From the NCBI GenBank assembly GCA_047528285.1, contig CP180022.1, forward strand, positions 992,001 through 1,056,000: a stretch of 64,000 bases of DNA, written 5' to 3'. Position numbers and translations under genes: made by a program. This document shows, piece by piece, positions 20,496 through 32,519 of the stretch. The first letter of the stretch is position 1. Each line of letters begins with the position of its first letter. This DNA is from G047528285 sp047528285 (lineage in GTDB: Bacteria > Pseudomonadota > Gammaproteobacteria > Enterobacterales > Enterobacteriaceae). Below the pieces are notes generated by a model. It did not search any database, was not told where the DNA came from, and saw nothing but the letters and a program-made list of their open reading frames with translations.

Positions 20496-21478
20496 ATGAA
20501 TTGTAAATTTGGAAGGTTGTTTAGCGTTGCGCCGATGTTGGCCCGGACTGATCGTCATTGTCGTTTTTTTTTCGCCAGCTAAGTCGTCGTGCGTTGCTAT
20601 ATACTGAGATGCTGACTACTAGAACGCTTTTATTTAGCAAAGGTGATTATCTAGCTTATAACGATGAAGAACATCCCTTGGCGTTACAATTGGGTGGTAA
20701 TAATCCCGCTGCGTTAGCGAAATGTGCAAAAATAGCACAAGAGCGAGGCTATGATGAAATCAATCTTAATGTAGGTTGCCCCTCCAATCGGGCACAGATG
20801 GCTCAATTTGGCGCCTACCTTATGGCTGAAAAAGAACGGGTCTCGGCGTGTGTAGCAGCCATGCGCGCCGCGGTATCGCTACCAATAACTGTGAAAACCC
20901 GCATCGGTATTGATGCGCAAGACAGTTATGCATTTCTCTGTGAATTCATTGACACCGTCGCTACTCGAGGCGGTTGCGGAACATTCATTATTCATGCACG
21001 CAAGGCCTTGCTCAATGGCTTAAGCCCCAAAAAGAATCGTGAAATTCCACCATTAGATTACGAGAGGGTATATAAGATAAAACGGGATTTTCCGATGCTA
21101 CAGGTGATAATAAATGGTGGGATTAAAACTTTACATGACGCACGGGGACACCTAAACCAGCTTGATGGGGTTATGATTGGCCGGGAAGCCTACAAAAATC
21201 CATTAATTTTAGCGCGAGTTGATAGAGAATTGTTTGGCGGAGTTGAATCATTGCCAAATCAGGTAGAAGTGATTGAAGCGATGTTGCCTTATATTGACTT
21301 GGAGCTATCCCGTGGCGAGGTTCTTGGACACATAACGCGTCACATGCTGGGTATGTTTCATGGAATGCCGGGTGCTTGCTATTGGCGCCGCTATTTAAGC
21401 GAACATGCGTATCGTGTAGGAGTGGGGTCCGATGTGTTAATTAAAGCGCTATTTCTTGCGTCAAATATTAATAATTAA
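20496..21478 (+). pseudogene. dusA: tRNA-dihydrouridine synthase A, broken by a frameshift in a T9 run
   Basis: DusA reduces U20/U20a of tRNAs to dihydrouridine using FMN and NADPH. From the ATG at 20496 the frame reads FGRLFSVAPMLARTDRHCRF, the family N-terminus, then stops at 20580. The remaining ~300 codons continue in the +2 frame from the run of nine T at 20564-20572, starting RQLSRRALLYTEM and keeping the catalytic Cys in NLNVGCPSNRA, VKTRIGID, FIIHARKA and DGVMIGREAY. One extra T would restore a 327-residue protein (E. coli about 330). The conserved LDWTD is LARTD here, suggesting relaxed constraint. The rest is intact, so slippage at the T-run may still yield some protein; otherwise this is a young pseudogene. 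Confidence 0.85.
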
Positions 21479-24330
21479 CTGCTTGATTTTAATGGTTTTT
21501 CTAATAGTTGTATTTTATCTAATCAGTTGATTAGTTCGCAATTGTTATTTCAAGATCCAATTATCTATGATAACGTTTAAAATTTAAAATTAATCATGGA
21601 TTTTCAATAAAAACCTTTAAAAATTAGATGCTTTAACGAATATTGTTGTTGTATCATCGATTAGCCAGTTTTATTTTGCATGGACAGAGATGGTCTTTCG
21701 TGACTGTTGTGGCTAGCTTGTTTTCTTTTTTTACACAAATATACATAATACGATTAATTCTAATGATTTACATACGTGTTTAGAGTTTGACAAAGGTGTT
21801 TTCTTAACTTCTCTTTTTAAATTGATGAGATAAAAGCTTATATGGTGTTCTCTCAACTCTTTATTGAACAGGAGGTAAGTAAAGACATGAGTATCAGAAT
21901 AAAAATGCTTACATGCGGTGAGATGATATCCGAGGAATTTTTTATGAAGGAGAATAGAAAGGCCGGAATTTATGATATCGAGAAATATAAAGTGTAGAGT
22001 TAGGGCCAGCTGGTTGTAGATAATGCACAATTTGTAGTGATTTATTTCTTGTAATACAAACGACGGTTTGTATATAAACTTTATCTAGTTTTAATAAACT
22101 AAATCTATCAAAAAAATAGTAAAGTATTAACTAAATATGTTTACGATATTCATGAGCATCATAATTATATATTCATGAACTAAATAAGTTTACCTAAACT
22201 TACTTATCCTCACGGATAAGTAAGTCGCGTGAAATATTTTCAGGCTGAATACTTACTATGTATGTAATCACTTCATTGCAAAGTATTAGTTAACTGATAA
22301 ACTTTGATACAAAGAATAGTAAAATAGATAATCTTCTATATTATTAATCAGTTATTAGTAACTGGCTTATTTCGTATCAAAATCCATTTATTGAGCTATC
22401 CCAAAATTTTAGTTTTCTCTCTTAACCGAATGAGGTTGTGTTTGGAATATACCGAATAGCATACGCGCTGCGTAAGAATCATTCTTCCAAAGTGGCACAT
22501 TCATTAACGGGTTTGATGTTTTTAATAAAAGCAAAGAGCACAGTGTGGTTTTTCATCGAATTATTTTAATAATTGAAATTTCTTGTTCAGGGTCTTTCTT
22601 CTTTTATTTTTCTGTAATCGTATTTTTTCTTTTCCGGAAATCGATATTTTATATACTCACTAGCTTGTGTCAGCACTGATTGCATATAAAAAAGAGAGAA
22701 CTCCTGCTAATAAATCGTTGTCCTTAGTTCAAGTTCGATGAAGCAATCTAGCTATGAGGTTAGCTCTATGGTATAGGTAATATGGTTCTGTGCTAGAAAA
22801 AATGTACGTTATTGACGACTATAACTGAAATTTGTTATTACTATTCTCAAAATGTTTTTATATTGTTATTACAATATTACGTAATAATCGAAATATCATT
22901 AGATTTCCAGAAGAAACAACTCTGCTCGTGTAGTAGTAGCTTAAAACTAAGTTACAGTTTTCCTAAGAGCTGCGTTTATTCGTTTCCCAATATATTGCAT
23001 TCAGATCTTTATAACTTAGTAATTTGTCAATCTCCGCGATTAGCTGGTTTTTGATGTTATATTGTTCACATTCATATTTATGTTATTTTTGCTAAAAAAT
23101 CTATACTAATTGATGTTATAGGGGGTTGTTTATATTTTGATGTTTACATGGTGTTAAAACCGTTTTAATTAGTTCCTATCGCTCACTATTTCCTGGCCAA
23201 AACCTTAAACATCTATTTATTCCTTTTAAATATAGGAAACTATATTTGCGTTTTATTCATCAGATAGCATGTACAAAGTGTTCATTTTATTCTCAAAAAC
23301 AAAGATTTTTATATTTTAAGGACTGATTTTATTAAAATGGATTCCCCTTAGTTCTTAAGGATTAATTTAAAAAATTAAAATCATGGACGATATGAGTAAT
23401 AAAGGTTTTTTTGAAAAAACTTAAGCTCTCTTTTTTTATGAACAGTTTAACCAGTATTGTATTGGTTAATACGGTAGAGCAAATCCTTTAATTAGCCAAC
23501 CAGTTTTTATATTTTAAAAATAACAACCTACAAATTATCCTTTGTCGTATGTTATTTGATGAGGGAAATAGAGGTAGCTATTGTTAATCTTTTGGCTAGG
23601 TTCAGAAATCCTATTTATATTATCCTTTCTTTCTGAAAACAAAAAACAGGCTATTCACTTCTATTAATGTTTTATTTTTTTTAAAACACCTTGATTCTGA
23701 AATCACTTAAGTGTTGACGGTCTGTATCTCTTGTTAAGTTCCTGATACAAATTGCTGCTATCCGTACTTCCTACTGTGTCTTCTCTGCCATTTTATTAAC
23801 TTTATACACAAATAAAGACAAGGTGTAATTGAAGTAAAATAAATTTTTTCATAGTCTCTTTACCAAGTTTTAACTAGTATATATTTGAAATGAGTGTCAG
23901 AATTGCATTAAAATTTCTGATGTAGATAGGATGTTTTCCAGAATCTTTTCTTTTTACCACTTGTCTTACTGTTTATACTGGACTTCCATCTGTAATTTTT
24001 GACTCTATTTTATTTATAGTTATCGAATATATTTGTCTTAGTAAAAGACTAAGATACTTAAACTGTTGATGTTTTTTATTTTTACAGTACCACTCATCGA
24101 TCCGATCTTTACGGCTTACTACACACGAAAGATCAGGAAGCATAAATATTCTTTTAAAGTTAATAGTGAGATTCTACCTGTGCGGAACGCAAGAATGTAC
24201 AGATACGTAAATTGAGATATTTAAAAAAATATTTCTATGGTGCCTACACATGTCTTTTATTAAAAATTAATTTTGTTTCCGTATCTTGGAAGAAGAACGA
24301 GTTATTTTATTTGTTTAAGGGAAATCAATA
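21479..24330. other. 2.85-kb eroded region between dusA and lolA
   Basis: ftsK and lrp precede lolA in E. coli; no FtsK reading was found. A minus-strand open run at about 22905-23085 (containing LIAEIDKLLSYKDLNAIYWE, then one stop, then further open frame) has gene-like codon texture but no family I recognise. The rest is featureless AT-rich sequence. Confidence 0.45.
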
Positions 24331-24942
24331 ATGAAAATATGGTTAATGACTGCTTGTTTGTTTTTTTCCATGTTGATGGAACCAGCTTTTGCTGATGATG
24401 GCAATATACTGCAAGGACGCTTGAATCAGGTTAATAGTTTCCATGCTATCTTTATTCATCGACTGACTGGCGCCGAAGGAAGTGTTCTACAGGAAGGTAA
24501 AGGGGAATTATGGATAAAACGGTCGAATTTGTTTAACTGGCATATGACAACACCGGATGAAAGTGTTTTAGTTTCTGATGGAAAAACTTTGTGGTTTTAT
24601 AACCCATTACTTGAACAGGCGACAGCTAACTGGTTAAAGAATATGACAGCAAATACACCGCTCATGCTGATTATTCGAAATAGCCCAGCCGATTGGCACG
24701 AATACAATGTGCAGCAGCATGGTGACACTTTCTTGCTAGTACCAAAGTTTTATAATAGCAATTTAAGGCGGTTTACGATTAAAGTGACGGCCAACGGCAT
24801 TATTAAAGGTTTCACTGCCACAGAGCAGAATGGACAACAAAATGATTATGAGTTAAACATACAAAAAACCGGGCCAATAGAGGCCACCAAATTTCACTTT
24901 ACGCTACCTAAAGGGGTATTGCTGGACGACCAGCGTCACTGA
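24331..24942 (+). CDS. lolA: outer-membrane lipoprotein carrier protein
   Basis: A 203-residue periplasmic chaperone, the E. coli length. A signal peptide occupies about residues 1-21 (hydrophobic core, cleavage after PAFA). The mature protein keeps NLFNWHMTTPDESVLVSDGK, TLWFYNPLLEQATA and the C-terminal LLDDQRH. LolA accepts lipoproteins from the LolCDE transporter and passes them to LolB, which is also encoded in this window (27909-28529). A GGGAAATCAATA ribosome-binding site precedes the ATG. It stands alone; ftsK/lrp upstream and rarA/serS downstream are gone. Confidence 0.96.
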   Translation: MKIWLMTACLFFSMLMEPAFADDGNILQGRLNQVNSFHAIFIHRLTGAEGSVLQEGKGELWIKRSNLFNWHMTTPDESVLVSDGKTLWFYNPLLEQATANWLKNMTANTPLMLIIRNSPADWHEYNVQQHGDTFLLVPKFYNSNLRRFTIKVTANGIIKGFTATEQNGQQNDYELNIQKTGPIEATKFHFTLPKGVLLDDQRH

Positions 24943-26542
24943 TGTTATGTATGAGCGTCATTGTAATTGATCTTTTCAAAAGAAAACTCAAGTGCTTATT
25001 GGTATAATTTTCCCATTAATTTTAAAAATATATTGTGATTTAGATATATCTCATGCAGAGTTGAGTAAAGCGTTACTGCGAGTAACCAGAAGCGATTAGA
25101 TTTAATCTGTAATTATGCGGTGGTATCGAAGACTATAAATAATCTCCTTAAAATGGATTATCTTCGACTATGTGAGAAGAATGAAGTGAAAAATTAGTCC
25201 TGGTTAATACGGGAATATTCTCCGTGTATTAAGGAGAGATTATATAATTCCATTTTCTAGTTTTTGTTCACGCGTGATATCCGCATAGCAAATCCATCTA
25301 TATTTTTCTAGGTAAAATTCTTTTTTAATAAATGGTAACAAGACGTAAATTATTATTTTAATTGGGGTGTAATTTCTAAAATTAACTTTTAGAACTATAT
25401 ATATTTATATATTATATCTAGCTATCTATTCTTACTTTATGGTATCTTATTAGTTTTTTCTCTATGCCGAAAATTTGTTTCAAGCTATCAATAGTAGGCT
25501 GCTTATCAAAAATGCATTATTTTTAGGAATCCGCTAGCTTTACCAATAAAAGATTTTGCTAATGACAAACATTCACCTTCTTTATAATTTAGAATAAATG
25601 ATATTTAGCAAAAACAAAAGAATAACTTAAGTAAATGAACAGATGATTATATTTACATCTTACTAGATTGTACGCAGCAATCACTCGTTTTCTCTTTTTA
25701 TTCATAATTGGTCTTATTTAAAATTCTTTTTAGTTATAGACAACTTAGTTGTCTATAACTAACAAATATGGTGATACTGGTTGCGAGTTAAAAAATCTTC
25801 TGTTTAAATAAAGTAGCGAATTTGCGGGAGCACTTTTATTTCAAATGTTAATTGATAGAATAACTTGTCGTGCATTCTTTAAAGAAGATATTTTTGAGTT
25901 TCTGATACATATGGGGGTATTGGTAGTTGATGTATTTTATTTCTCGTATAAATTTGCTAAAACAGGAAAAGCTTAGTTATATATTATTAGTAGTCAAAGA
26001 GATTTATTTTGTTGAAAAAAATAAGAGAGTTTATCCTTAGGGTCTATTCTGGCTGATATAATGTTAGGAAGAATAGAGTACCAAATAAAAAATGGAAATT
26101 CATGATAGGAAGATCATTAGAATTAAGGTACTCGTAACTCGTCCTATCAAGGATAAAAAAGACAAAGAATATAACATACATAAGCACATTAACGATCAGC
26201 TTGGTGATCTTAGAAGGTTTGAGTAGTTGTTATGTGTTTGATAGAGATCAGGAAAATATGTATAGAGTTACCATTAGTGACACATTGTGTCTTAAAAACT
26301 TGGATTATATTTAAGTGCTTTTTATTCTTGCTAGGTGGCGGTGCTACAATTTTTTAAAGTATTAAAATATGCCAGACACGATATGGCATCATAGCCTAGA
26401 ATTAAAATTCTAGATCGGTATACAACGAAGGTTATTGTATGCCTAGTTTTTAGGTATGCACATTGCTGGTATTAGCGCCAGGTGTACTTATATAGAGAAA
26501 GTACGGAAAATATGATCTTCAACCTAGTTTTAAATGATTGAT
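24943..26542. other. eroded region downstream of lolA
   Basis: No gene recognised. A plus-strand open run near 26095-26225 (containing LVTRPIKDKKDKEYNIHKHI) has mixed charged residues unlike random AT-rich sequence, but I cannot name it. Confidence 0.4.
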
Positions 26543-27618
26543 TGATTTTTTTAATAAATTAGCAGTACGAATGCTGTCTTCCATTAAGGATAGAATGATT
26601 AGGTAATGCTAGATTTTGTTTGATATTTTCATTAATAGGAAAATCAGATAAAGTGCTTTGTTGAGCATTGTCATCTTCTTACCAAGCTGCATATCATAGT
26701 GGTACAGGGTCTTTAGACGGGCCTAGAAGTGTTTTTTAACAAAAAATTCTGAGTTTGTAGTAAGTGATATAAAATGGTAAAGGATAACCCACTTTGTTTT
26801 CTAGATAAAACAACTTATTTTTCGGACGTGATTTTCTACGATGTGATAGGTTGATGGTTATTTTGTCTGGATAATATTTCGCGCCAGTGCGTAGTGAGAC
26901 TACTGGCTCTATTGTTTTTTCTTAGCAATAAAAGTCATGAGTTTCTTTTGCATCGTAAGTGCTCTTATCTGCATTTTTTAAAATTTTTCAGTGTATTTTT
27001 TGTTTATCAAAAATCCGGAAAAACATATGTATCAAGAGGTACTGTTGAGCGATTAATTAGCAGCAATAGTTTTATTTGTTATGCTGTCTTTTTTCAGAAT
27101 AGCCTTGATGTTAAATTCTATTCTTGATGGTATAGATCCCGATTATATCGTACTTTGCATTTGTTTCTATGAAAAATTTTAGGGGTGCTTTTATCATGAA
27201 TTCAATGGGTTTATTCCGTCGTGTAGTGATGTTTTATGCCAGCGATCACTGTTTCTGCTAACTTGACTTTTTAGCGAATAGCCTTAAAAACGTAGAGAAA
27301 TTTTTGTCGGTTTAGAAAAAAAAGTTAGAAAAGTGTTCTAAAACTCTGATAGAAAAGTTAAATAGATATTTTTTTTATAATTATAGTAATGGATATCTCT
27401 ATGTAATGATGATGGTAGCTAAGGATTTCAGAAAAAGTTTTTTCTCTGTCATGTTGCAATGATTAACTTGATTTTAGCCTTCGTCAGAGAACCGGGCTGT
27501 TGTAGCTTAGTTTATCACTAGTTTATTTTAAACTTTTTTGCCAAGTTCATCAGAACTTAAAACGACAGTTCTAATTCTATCCAATGATTAGATAAAATCT
27601 AATTTATTTAAGAAAGCT
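26543..27618 (-). mobile_element. decayed IS903-group element, copy 3, both ends recognisable
   Basis: Terminal repeats resembling the IS903 end flank the element: 26543-26562 (about 15 of 20 positions) and AATTTATTTAAGAAAGCT at 27601-27618 in inverse orientation. That gives 1,076 bp against 1,057 for IS903. Between them the minus strand reads as a broken transposase. SIRVLEHF corresponds to SLRALQGF, KISLRF to GLSLRC, KIFHRNKCKVR to KIFGEGEWKVR, and the SLNSTS region to SLSGTT. It ends 290 bases before lolB. Confidence 0.83.
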
Positions 27619-27908
27619 ATATAAATTTGCACTTGATTGAAGTGTTATGGAATGTGAGGTAATTAGTATATCCGCAATAATTTCTATTTTTATCGCAAAA
27701 GCTTTTTAATCTGTAACAAATGAATTTTATAGAGATTTTTTAAGATTCTAAAGAATTTAACTTATGAGATTAATTGAAATTTATAAATTCTGTATTAATC
27801 ATTTAATTTTAGCATTACAAATCAAAATATTAAAATCCTTGACGCGAACAAGGGCCTCCGATAGTTTAAAAATATATTTATCCAAAGATATTAAAGGAAG
27901 TTAAAATT

Positions 27909-28529
27909 GTGCCAAAGTGTAAGCACGCCGTTTTTCGTTTTATGGCGTTAATCAGTCTTCTTTTAACTGCCTGTAGTATTCATTCGCCTTTTAGTTTGGC
28001 TAAAAACCAAACTTCGTCCGAATGGCGCATTCATCAGAAATCAGTATGCAGACTTACTCATTACAAGACGACTGGCGCCGTTGTCTATCTTTCCAGTCAA
28101 CAAAAAGTTTATGCACGTTTTAATTGGCATGAGATTAGCGTTAATCGATATCGGTTGATTCTGACTAATCCAATCGGAAGCCCGGAGATCGATTTAAATG
28201 TTAAAGATGGAGTGGCAGAGCTTATAAACAATCAGGGAAAACACTATTTTAGCGATGATCCACAGATTCTGATCCAGAAGCTGTGTGGAATATCTATTCC
28301 CCTAAAAGATCTGCGCAAATGGATCCTTGGACTACCTGGCGATGCGACTGATTTCACTTTGGATTCTCGTGGCTATTTGCGCACGTTGCATTATAGCTAC
28401 AACGGGCAGTCCTGGATTGTGACCTATAAGTACTATGAGGAAGATACTATGCCGGCGCTGCCGTCGCATCTGGAACTACGGCATGGAGAAAACTATATTA
28501 AATTAAAAATAGATAGCTGGAATTTGTGA
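27909..28529 (+). CDS. lolB: outer-membrane lipoprotein receptor LolB
   Basis: A 206-residue lipoprotein (E. coli 207) that receives lipoproteins from LolA and inserts them into the outer membrane. The lipobox LLTACS places the acylated Cys at residue 22. Family motifs YLSSQQKVYARFNW, RYRLILTNPIGS, LRKWILGLPGDATD and IKLKIDSWN follow. The start is GTG, supported by the preceding AAAGGAAG ribosome-binding site and by the match MPK to the family start. The stop overlaps the ispE ATG by one base, so lolB-ispE are translationally coupled. The divergent hemA of E. coli is missing upstream. Confidence 0.95.
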   Translation: MPKCKHAVFRFMALISLLLTACSIHSPFSLAKNQTSSEWRIHQKSVCRLTHYKTTGAVVYLSSQQKVYARFNWHEISVNRYRLILTNPIGSPEIDLNVKDGVAELINNQGKHYFSDDPQILIQKLCGISIPLKDLRKWILGLPGDATDFTLDSRGYLRTLHYSYNGQSWIVTYKYYEEDTMPALPSHLELRHGENYIKLKIDSWNL

Positions 28530-29386
28530 TGATACAACAGTGGCCAGCTCCAGCTAAGCTTAATTTGTTTTTATATATTACCGGTCGTCGTGCCGATGGT
28601 TACCATCTATTGCAAACTCTATTTCAGTTCCTCGATTATGGCGATACCTTAACTATAACGCCTACTGTCGGTGGGAAAATTTATTTAAAAAATCCGATTG
28701 TTGGCATGGCGGAAGAGGATAATCTTATTATACGCGCCGCGCGGTTATTGCAGCGTTTCTGCTGGACGATGGATGATCCGGCAATACCGGGAGCTGATAT
28801 TTGGGTTAATAAAAGATTGCCGATGGGTGGGGGGTTAGGCGGAGGATCTTCCGATGCCGCCACTGTGCTAGTGGCGCTAAATACGCAGTGGGGTTGCGGG
28901 CTAGATTTGACGTCTCTGGCGAAGCTGGGATTAATGATTGGTGCTGATGTTCCGGTATTCGTACGCGGTAAGGCAGCGTTAGCCGAAAATATTGGAGATC
29001 GGTTTACGCTGGCTTTTCCGGAAGAAAAGTGGTATTTGGTAGGCATCCCACCGATTAGTATTACTACGCAGCGCATTTTTAGCGATCCCGAGCTGAAAAG
29101 AAACACGCCGTTACGTGCGTTTTCCAAACTTATGGCCGAGCCTTTTTATAATGATTGTGAACCGATTGTAAGAAAACATTTTTCCATAGTTGAACAGCAT
29201 TTTTCATGGCTTTTAGAATATGCACCGTCACGACTAACTGGCACAGGCGCTTGTATTTTTTCAGAGTTCGATAGTGAATTCGATGCTCGTCTTGTTTTAT
29301 CGCAGACTCCGATATGGATGCATGGTTTTATAGCACGAGGCGTTAACGTTTCTCCGTTGCACCATGCGTTATCGTTGGTATACTGA
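28529..29386 (+). CDS. ispE: 4-diphosphocytidyl-2-C-methyl-D-erythritol kinase
   Basis: IspE phosphorylates CDP-methylerythritol with ATP, the fourth step of the MEP route to isoprenoid precursors. The 285-residue protein is a GHMP kinase: PAPAKLNLFLYITGRRADGY at the start, the ATP-binding LPMGGGLGGGSSDAATVLV loop, GADVPVF with the catalytic Asp, and SRLTGTGACIF near the end. The ATG at 28529 shares its A with the lolB stop codon (TGATG); a GTG one codon earlier is possible but less likely. prs follows 143 bases later, the E. coli order. Confidence 0.97.
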   Translation: MIQQWPAPAKLNLFLYITGRRADGYHLLQTLFQFLDYGDTLTITPTVGGKIYLKNPIVGMAEEDNLIIRAARLLQRFCWTMDDPAIPGADIWVNKRLPMGGGLGGGSSDAATVLVALNTQWGCGLDLTSLAKLGLMIGADVPVFVRGKAALAENIGDRFTLAFPEEKWYLVGIPPISITTQRIFSDPELKRNTPLRAFSKLMAEPFYNDCEPIVRKHFSIVEQHFSWLLEYAPSRLTGTGACIFSEFDSEFDARLVLSQTPIWMHGFIARGVNVSPLHHALSLVY

Positions 29387-29529
29387 GTAGTTGCCTAAGC
29401 GTGGTTTATATACATAATAATTACCTATTATTTGTAGTATAGTAATGGATCTTCCATCTTAGGCCATATTTTTTAGGTGCAGGTGGGGCTGCTAATACTT
29501 TATATGGATGTATGTTTGAGGTTATTCTC

Positions 29530-30477
29530 GTGCCAGATATGAAGCTTTTTGCTGGAAATGCTACCAAGGAATTGGCGAAGCGTATTGCCAACCGTTTATA
29601 TATCAGTCTTGGCAATGCTGCCGTTGGGCGTTTTAGTGACGGCGAAGTCAGTGTGCAAATCAATGAAAACGTACGTGGCGGAGATGTATTTATCATCCAA
29701 TCTACTTGTGCGCCTACCAACGATAACCTAATGGAACTAGTAGTTATGGTGGATGCTTTGCGTCGGGCCTCTGCTGGCCGTATCACTGCGGTGATCCCCT
29801 ACTTCGGCTATGCGCGTCAAGATCGCCGTGGTCGTTCTGCCCGAGTTCCTATCACTGCCAAAGTGGTTGCAGATTTTTTGTCAAGTGTTGGCGTAGATCG
29901 TGTGTTAACGGTCGATTTGCATGCTGAACAGATTCAAGGTTTTTTTGATGTGCCGGTGGATAATGTATTCGGAAGTCCGATTCTGCTGGAAGATATGTTG
30001 CAGCAGGATTTGGATAATCCGATTGTCGTTTCGCCTGATATTGGCGGTGTGGTTCGTGCGCGTGCAATAGCTAAACTTCTTAACGATACAGACATGGCGA
30101 TCATAGATAAGCGTCGTCCGCGCGCTAATATTTCTCAGGTAATGCATATCATCGGTGACGTGGCAGATCGGGACTGTGTTCTAGTTGACGATATGATAGA
30201 TACTGGGGATACCTTATGTAAGGCAGCTGAAGCGCTGAAAGATCGCGGCGCTAAGAGAGTATTTGCTTATGCCACGCACCCAATTTTTTCAGGTGCTGCT
30301 TACGAAAACATCAAGAATTCTGTAATTGATGAAATGATTGTTTGCGATACCATTCCATTAGATTCTGCGATTAAATCGTTACTCAACGTGCGTACGAGAA
30401 CGTTATCCGGTATGCTAGCAGAAGCGATTCGCCGCATTAGTAATGAAGAATCTATATCAGCAATGTTTGAGTATTGA
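29530..30477 (+). CDS. prs: ribose-phosphate pyrophosphokinase (PRPP synthase)
   Basis: Prs makes PRPP from ribose 5-phosphate and ATP, feeding purine, pyrimidine, NAD, histidine and tryptophan synthesis. The GTG start at 29530 gives 315 residues beginning MPDMKLFAGNAT, as in E. coli, with a TGAGGTT ribosome-binding site; the frame is open six codons earlier. Motifs NENVRGGD, YARQDRR, VDLHAEQIQGFF and KRRPRAN are intact. An oddity is in the PRPP/ribose-phosphate loop: DDMIDTGDT replaces DDMIDTGGT, that is Gly227 to Asp (codon at 30208-30210). The whole gene is otherwise extremely conserved, so the change is either tolerated or a sequencing error. Confidence 0.97.
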   Translation: MPDMKLFAGNATKELAKRIANRLYISLGNAAVGRFSDGEVSVQINENVRGGDVFIIQSTCAPTNDNLMELVVMVDALRRASAGRITAVIPYFGYARQDRRGRSARVPITAKVVADFLSSVGVDRVLTVDLHAEQIQGFFDVPVDNVFGSPILLEDMLQQDLDNPIVVSPDIGGVVRARAIAKLLNDTDMAIIDKRRPRANISQVMHIIGDVADRDCVLVDDMIDTGDTLCKAAEALKDRGAKRVFAYATHPIFSGAAYENIKNSVIDEMIVCDTIPLDSAIKSLLNVRTRTLSGMLAEAIRRISNEESISAMFEY

Positions 30478-32515
30478 TTAATATAATTTTAAAGAAGGAG
30501 GTTACATTGGTGTGCTTAAAAAGCAAGGATTATTTAATATTTGTTGCTGAGCGAAGTGATTTACTTAATCTTTGTTTTTAATTATGAATTGCACGATTGA
30601 ATTTATGACTTAATATTATTGTAATGTATTACTATTGATATTCATTTATTAATAAATGAATATCATTGCTGATATATATCAGAGCTTTTTGGGTATATAC
30701 TGATATCAGTATCAGAGTTTTCAGGTTGTAATTAGTTTTTCCAAAAAATTGGAAAATGATCACATATTTATTTCATAGGATTCAATAAATCGATTTGAAA
30801 CCGGTAACTTTGTGTTATAGAAAGATTTATAAATTAGTATTATAAAAAGATATTAAACTATATACTTTTTTTCAAAACATATTAGAAAAATTGATTTGAT
30901 ATATGATAGTATGAAATTTGTATGGTCCTTAAAATATGAGAAGGTTTCTATAAAACTTGTCTTATTTAAAAGTATAAAAAATGATTGAAATCATGGTAAA
31001 AACAAACATAAAATAACCATATAAAATATAGTTATATTATTAAGAAAATAGATTTTATAAAAAAATACTTGTGTAGGTGCTATTAAATAAATTAGAACGG
31101 ATATTGATTTATTTGAGAATGATTTTATAGTAGATAAATTATTTATTTCTGAACCATAAAAATTAGTGAAAAGTTATTGAAGATTTTGATATCTACAATC
31201 GTAATGATATTAAACAAGCTATTCTCGATTCCTGCTATCAAGTAAAATATCTTTCTGTATTCTTCATGGATTTTGAATTAAAAAACGGAATAAACTTAAA
31301 CTATATATAAAAAATATATAAATAAGATGCAATATAGCATGGGGACTTAGATTTTTTGATAAAGCGTGCTCTATTTTTAAATGTATTATGAATAATAATA
31401 TAAACATATAATTATAACTGAATTTAATTCAATATCATAGTTATTCTATATTTATAAGCTGTATTTTAAACCGTTGCAACTTTATTTCCTTTTTTGCCGA
31501 TAAAAATGGAGGTAAGTACGGGGGGGGATTGATAAGATAATTATCAATATGCTAATAAATGTCTTTGTAGGCAGTAATTTTGCAAGGGTAATTTGGCATT
31601 AGTTTTAATGATATCGTTGATGTATTAAAAAATTATCCAAAATCAGATTTAGGAACTAGAAGAAAATGGTCTTGTTTTATTAATACTTATTGCTTACATT
31701 TACGATTATGTATCGTAAATGTATCATGTATTTTAGCTTATGTTTTTTGATTGATAAATTCAAAGATTTTATAGAGATGATTTGGCTTTTTAAGCGAATT
31801 TAGCATAGAGCTTTTGTAGAATTAAATAAATTCTTTGTTTGTAATTTTTTATTGAACCAAGACAGTTATATAGTAAGCACACATATATTTAGAAGATTAG
31901 AATAAAGCAGTGTAATTTGAATTACAATATGCATTGTAAACATATTTCTTGTATAAAATTACTCGATTTTCAACATCATGTGCATGAATCCAAGATTGTT
32001 GAAAAAGTATATAATTATTTTTTGATTAAAAATGCAAGTTATTAAGCACATCTGACTTGATTGAAAGACTATGAAAAGTGATAAAAGACTATGCAAGTAA
32101 GAATTGTTCTTATTTTATCAAATAAGTTCTTTTGATTCATGGAAATAGATTTTTAGGAATATGACCTACATATTCCAGGTTATTTTATATATCAGCTAAA
32201 TGATAATTTAAAGATTTTAAATATTGTACTTTCACGTGCAAGGAGATATAAATGTAAACAATGAAAGGTATGAGCTAGATAAATGTTGTCTTCAATAATA
32301 ATCGAACGTTTTTTATAAAAAACACTATTATTTATAATAAACATATTATAATAGAAGGGTATGGATCATATTGTTCATGATACATAGGTGATGGATAACT
32401 ATAGGGAATGTTGATTACCTTTCCCGTATTTTTATATCAACTAAAAGGTTTCCATACTACCGAATCTGCTTTAGGAGCATCCCTTATTACAAATTTCCTT
32501 GCTTTGAGTAAATAG
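30478..32515. other. eroded region between prs and ybeZ remnant
   Basis: miaB would be expected upstream of ybeZ in E. coli, but no MiaB motif is readable. A G8 run occurs at 31520-31527. An open run near 31180-31300 contains DIKQAILDSCYQVKYL, unassigned. The N-terminal half of ybeZ probably lies within 31.9-32.5 kb but is beyond recognition. Confidence 0.45.
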
Positions 32516-32519
32516 TAAA

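Noticed and set aside
22726..22742. GTTCAAGTTCGATGA as a tRNA T-arm
   Set aside because: No acceptor or anticodon stem can be formed around it.
28681..29127. 148-codon minus-strand frame
   Set aside because: Antisense of ispE, which is intact and conserved.
29421..29786. 121-codon minus-strand frame over the prs start
   Set aside because: Overlaps the conserved prs coding region; no homology of its own.
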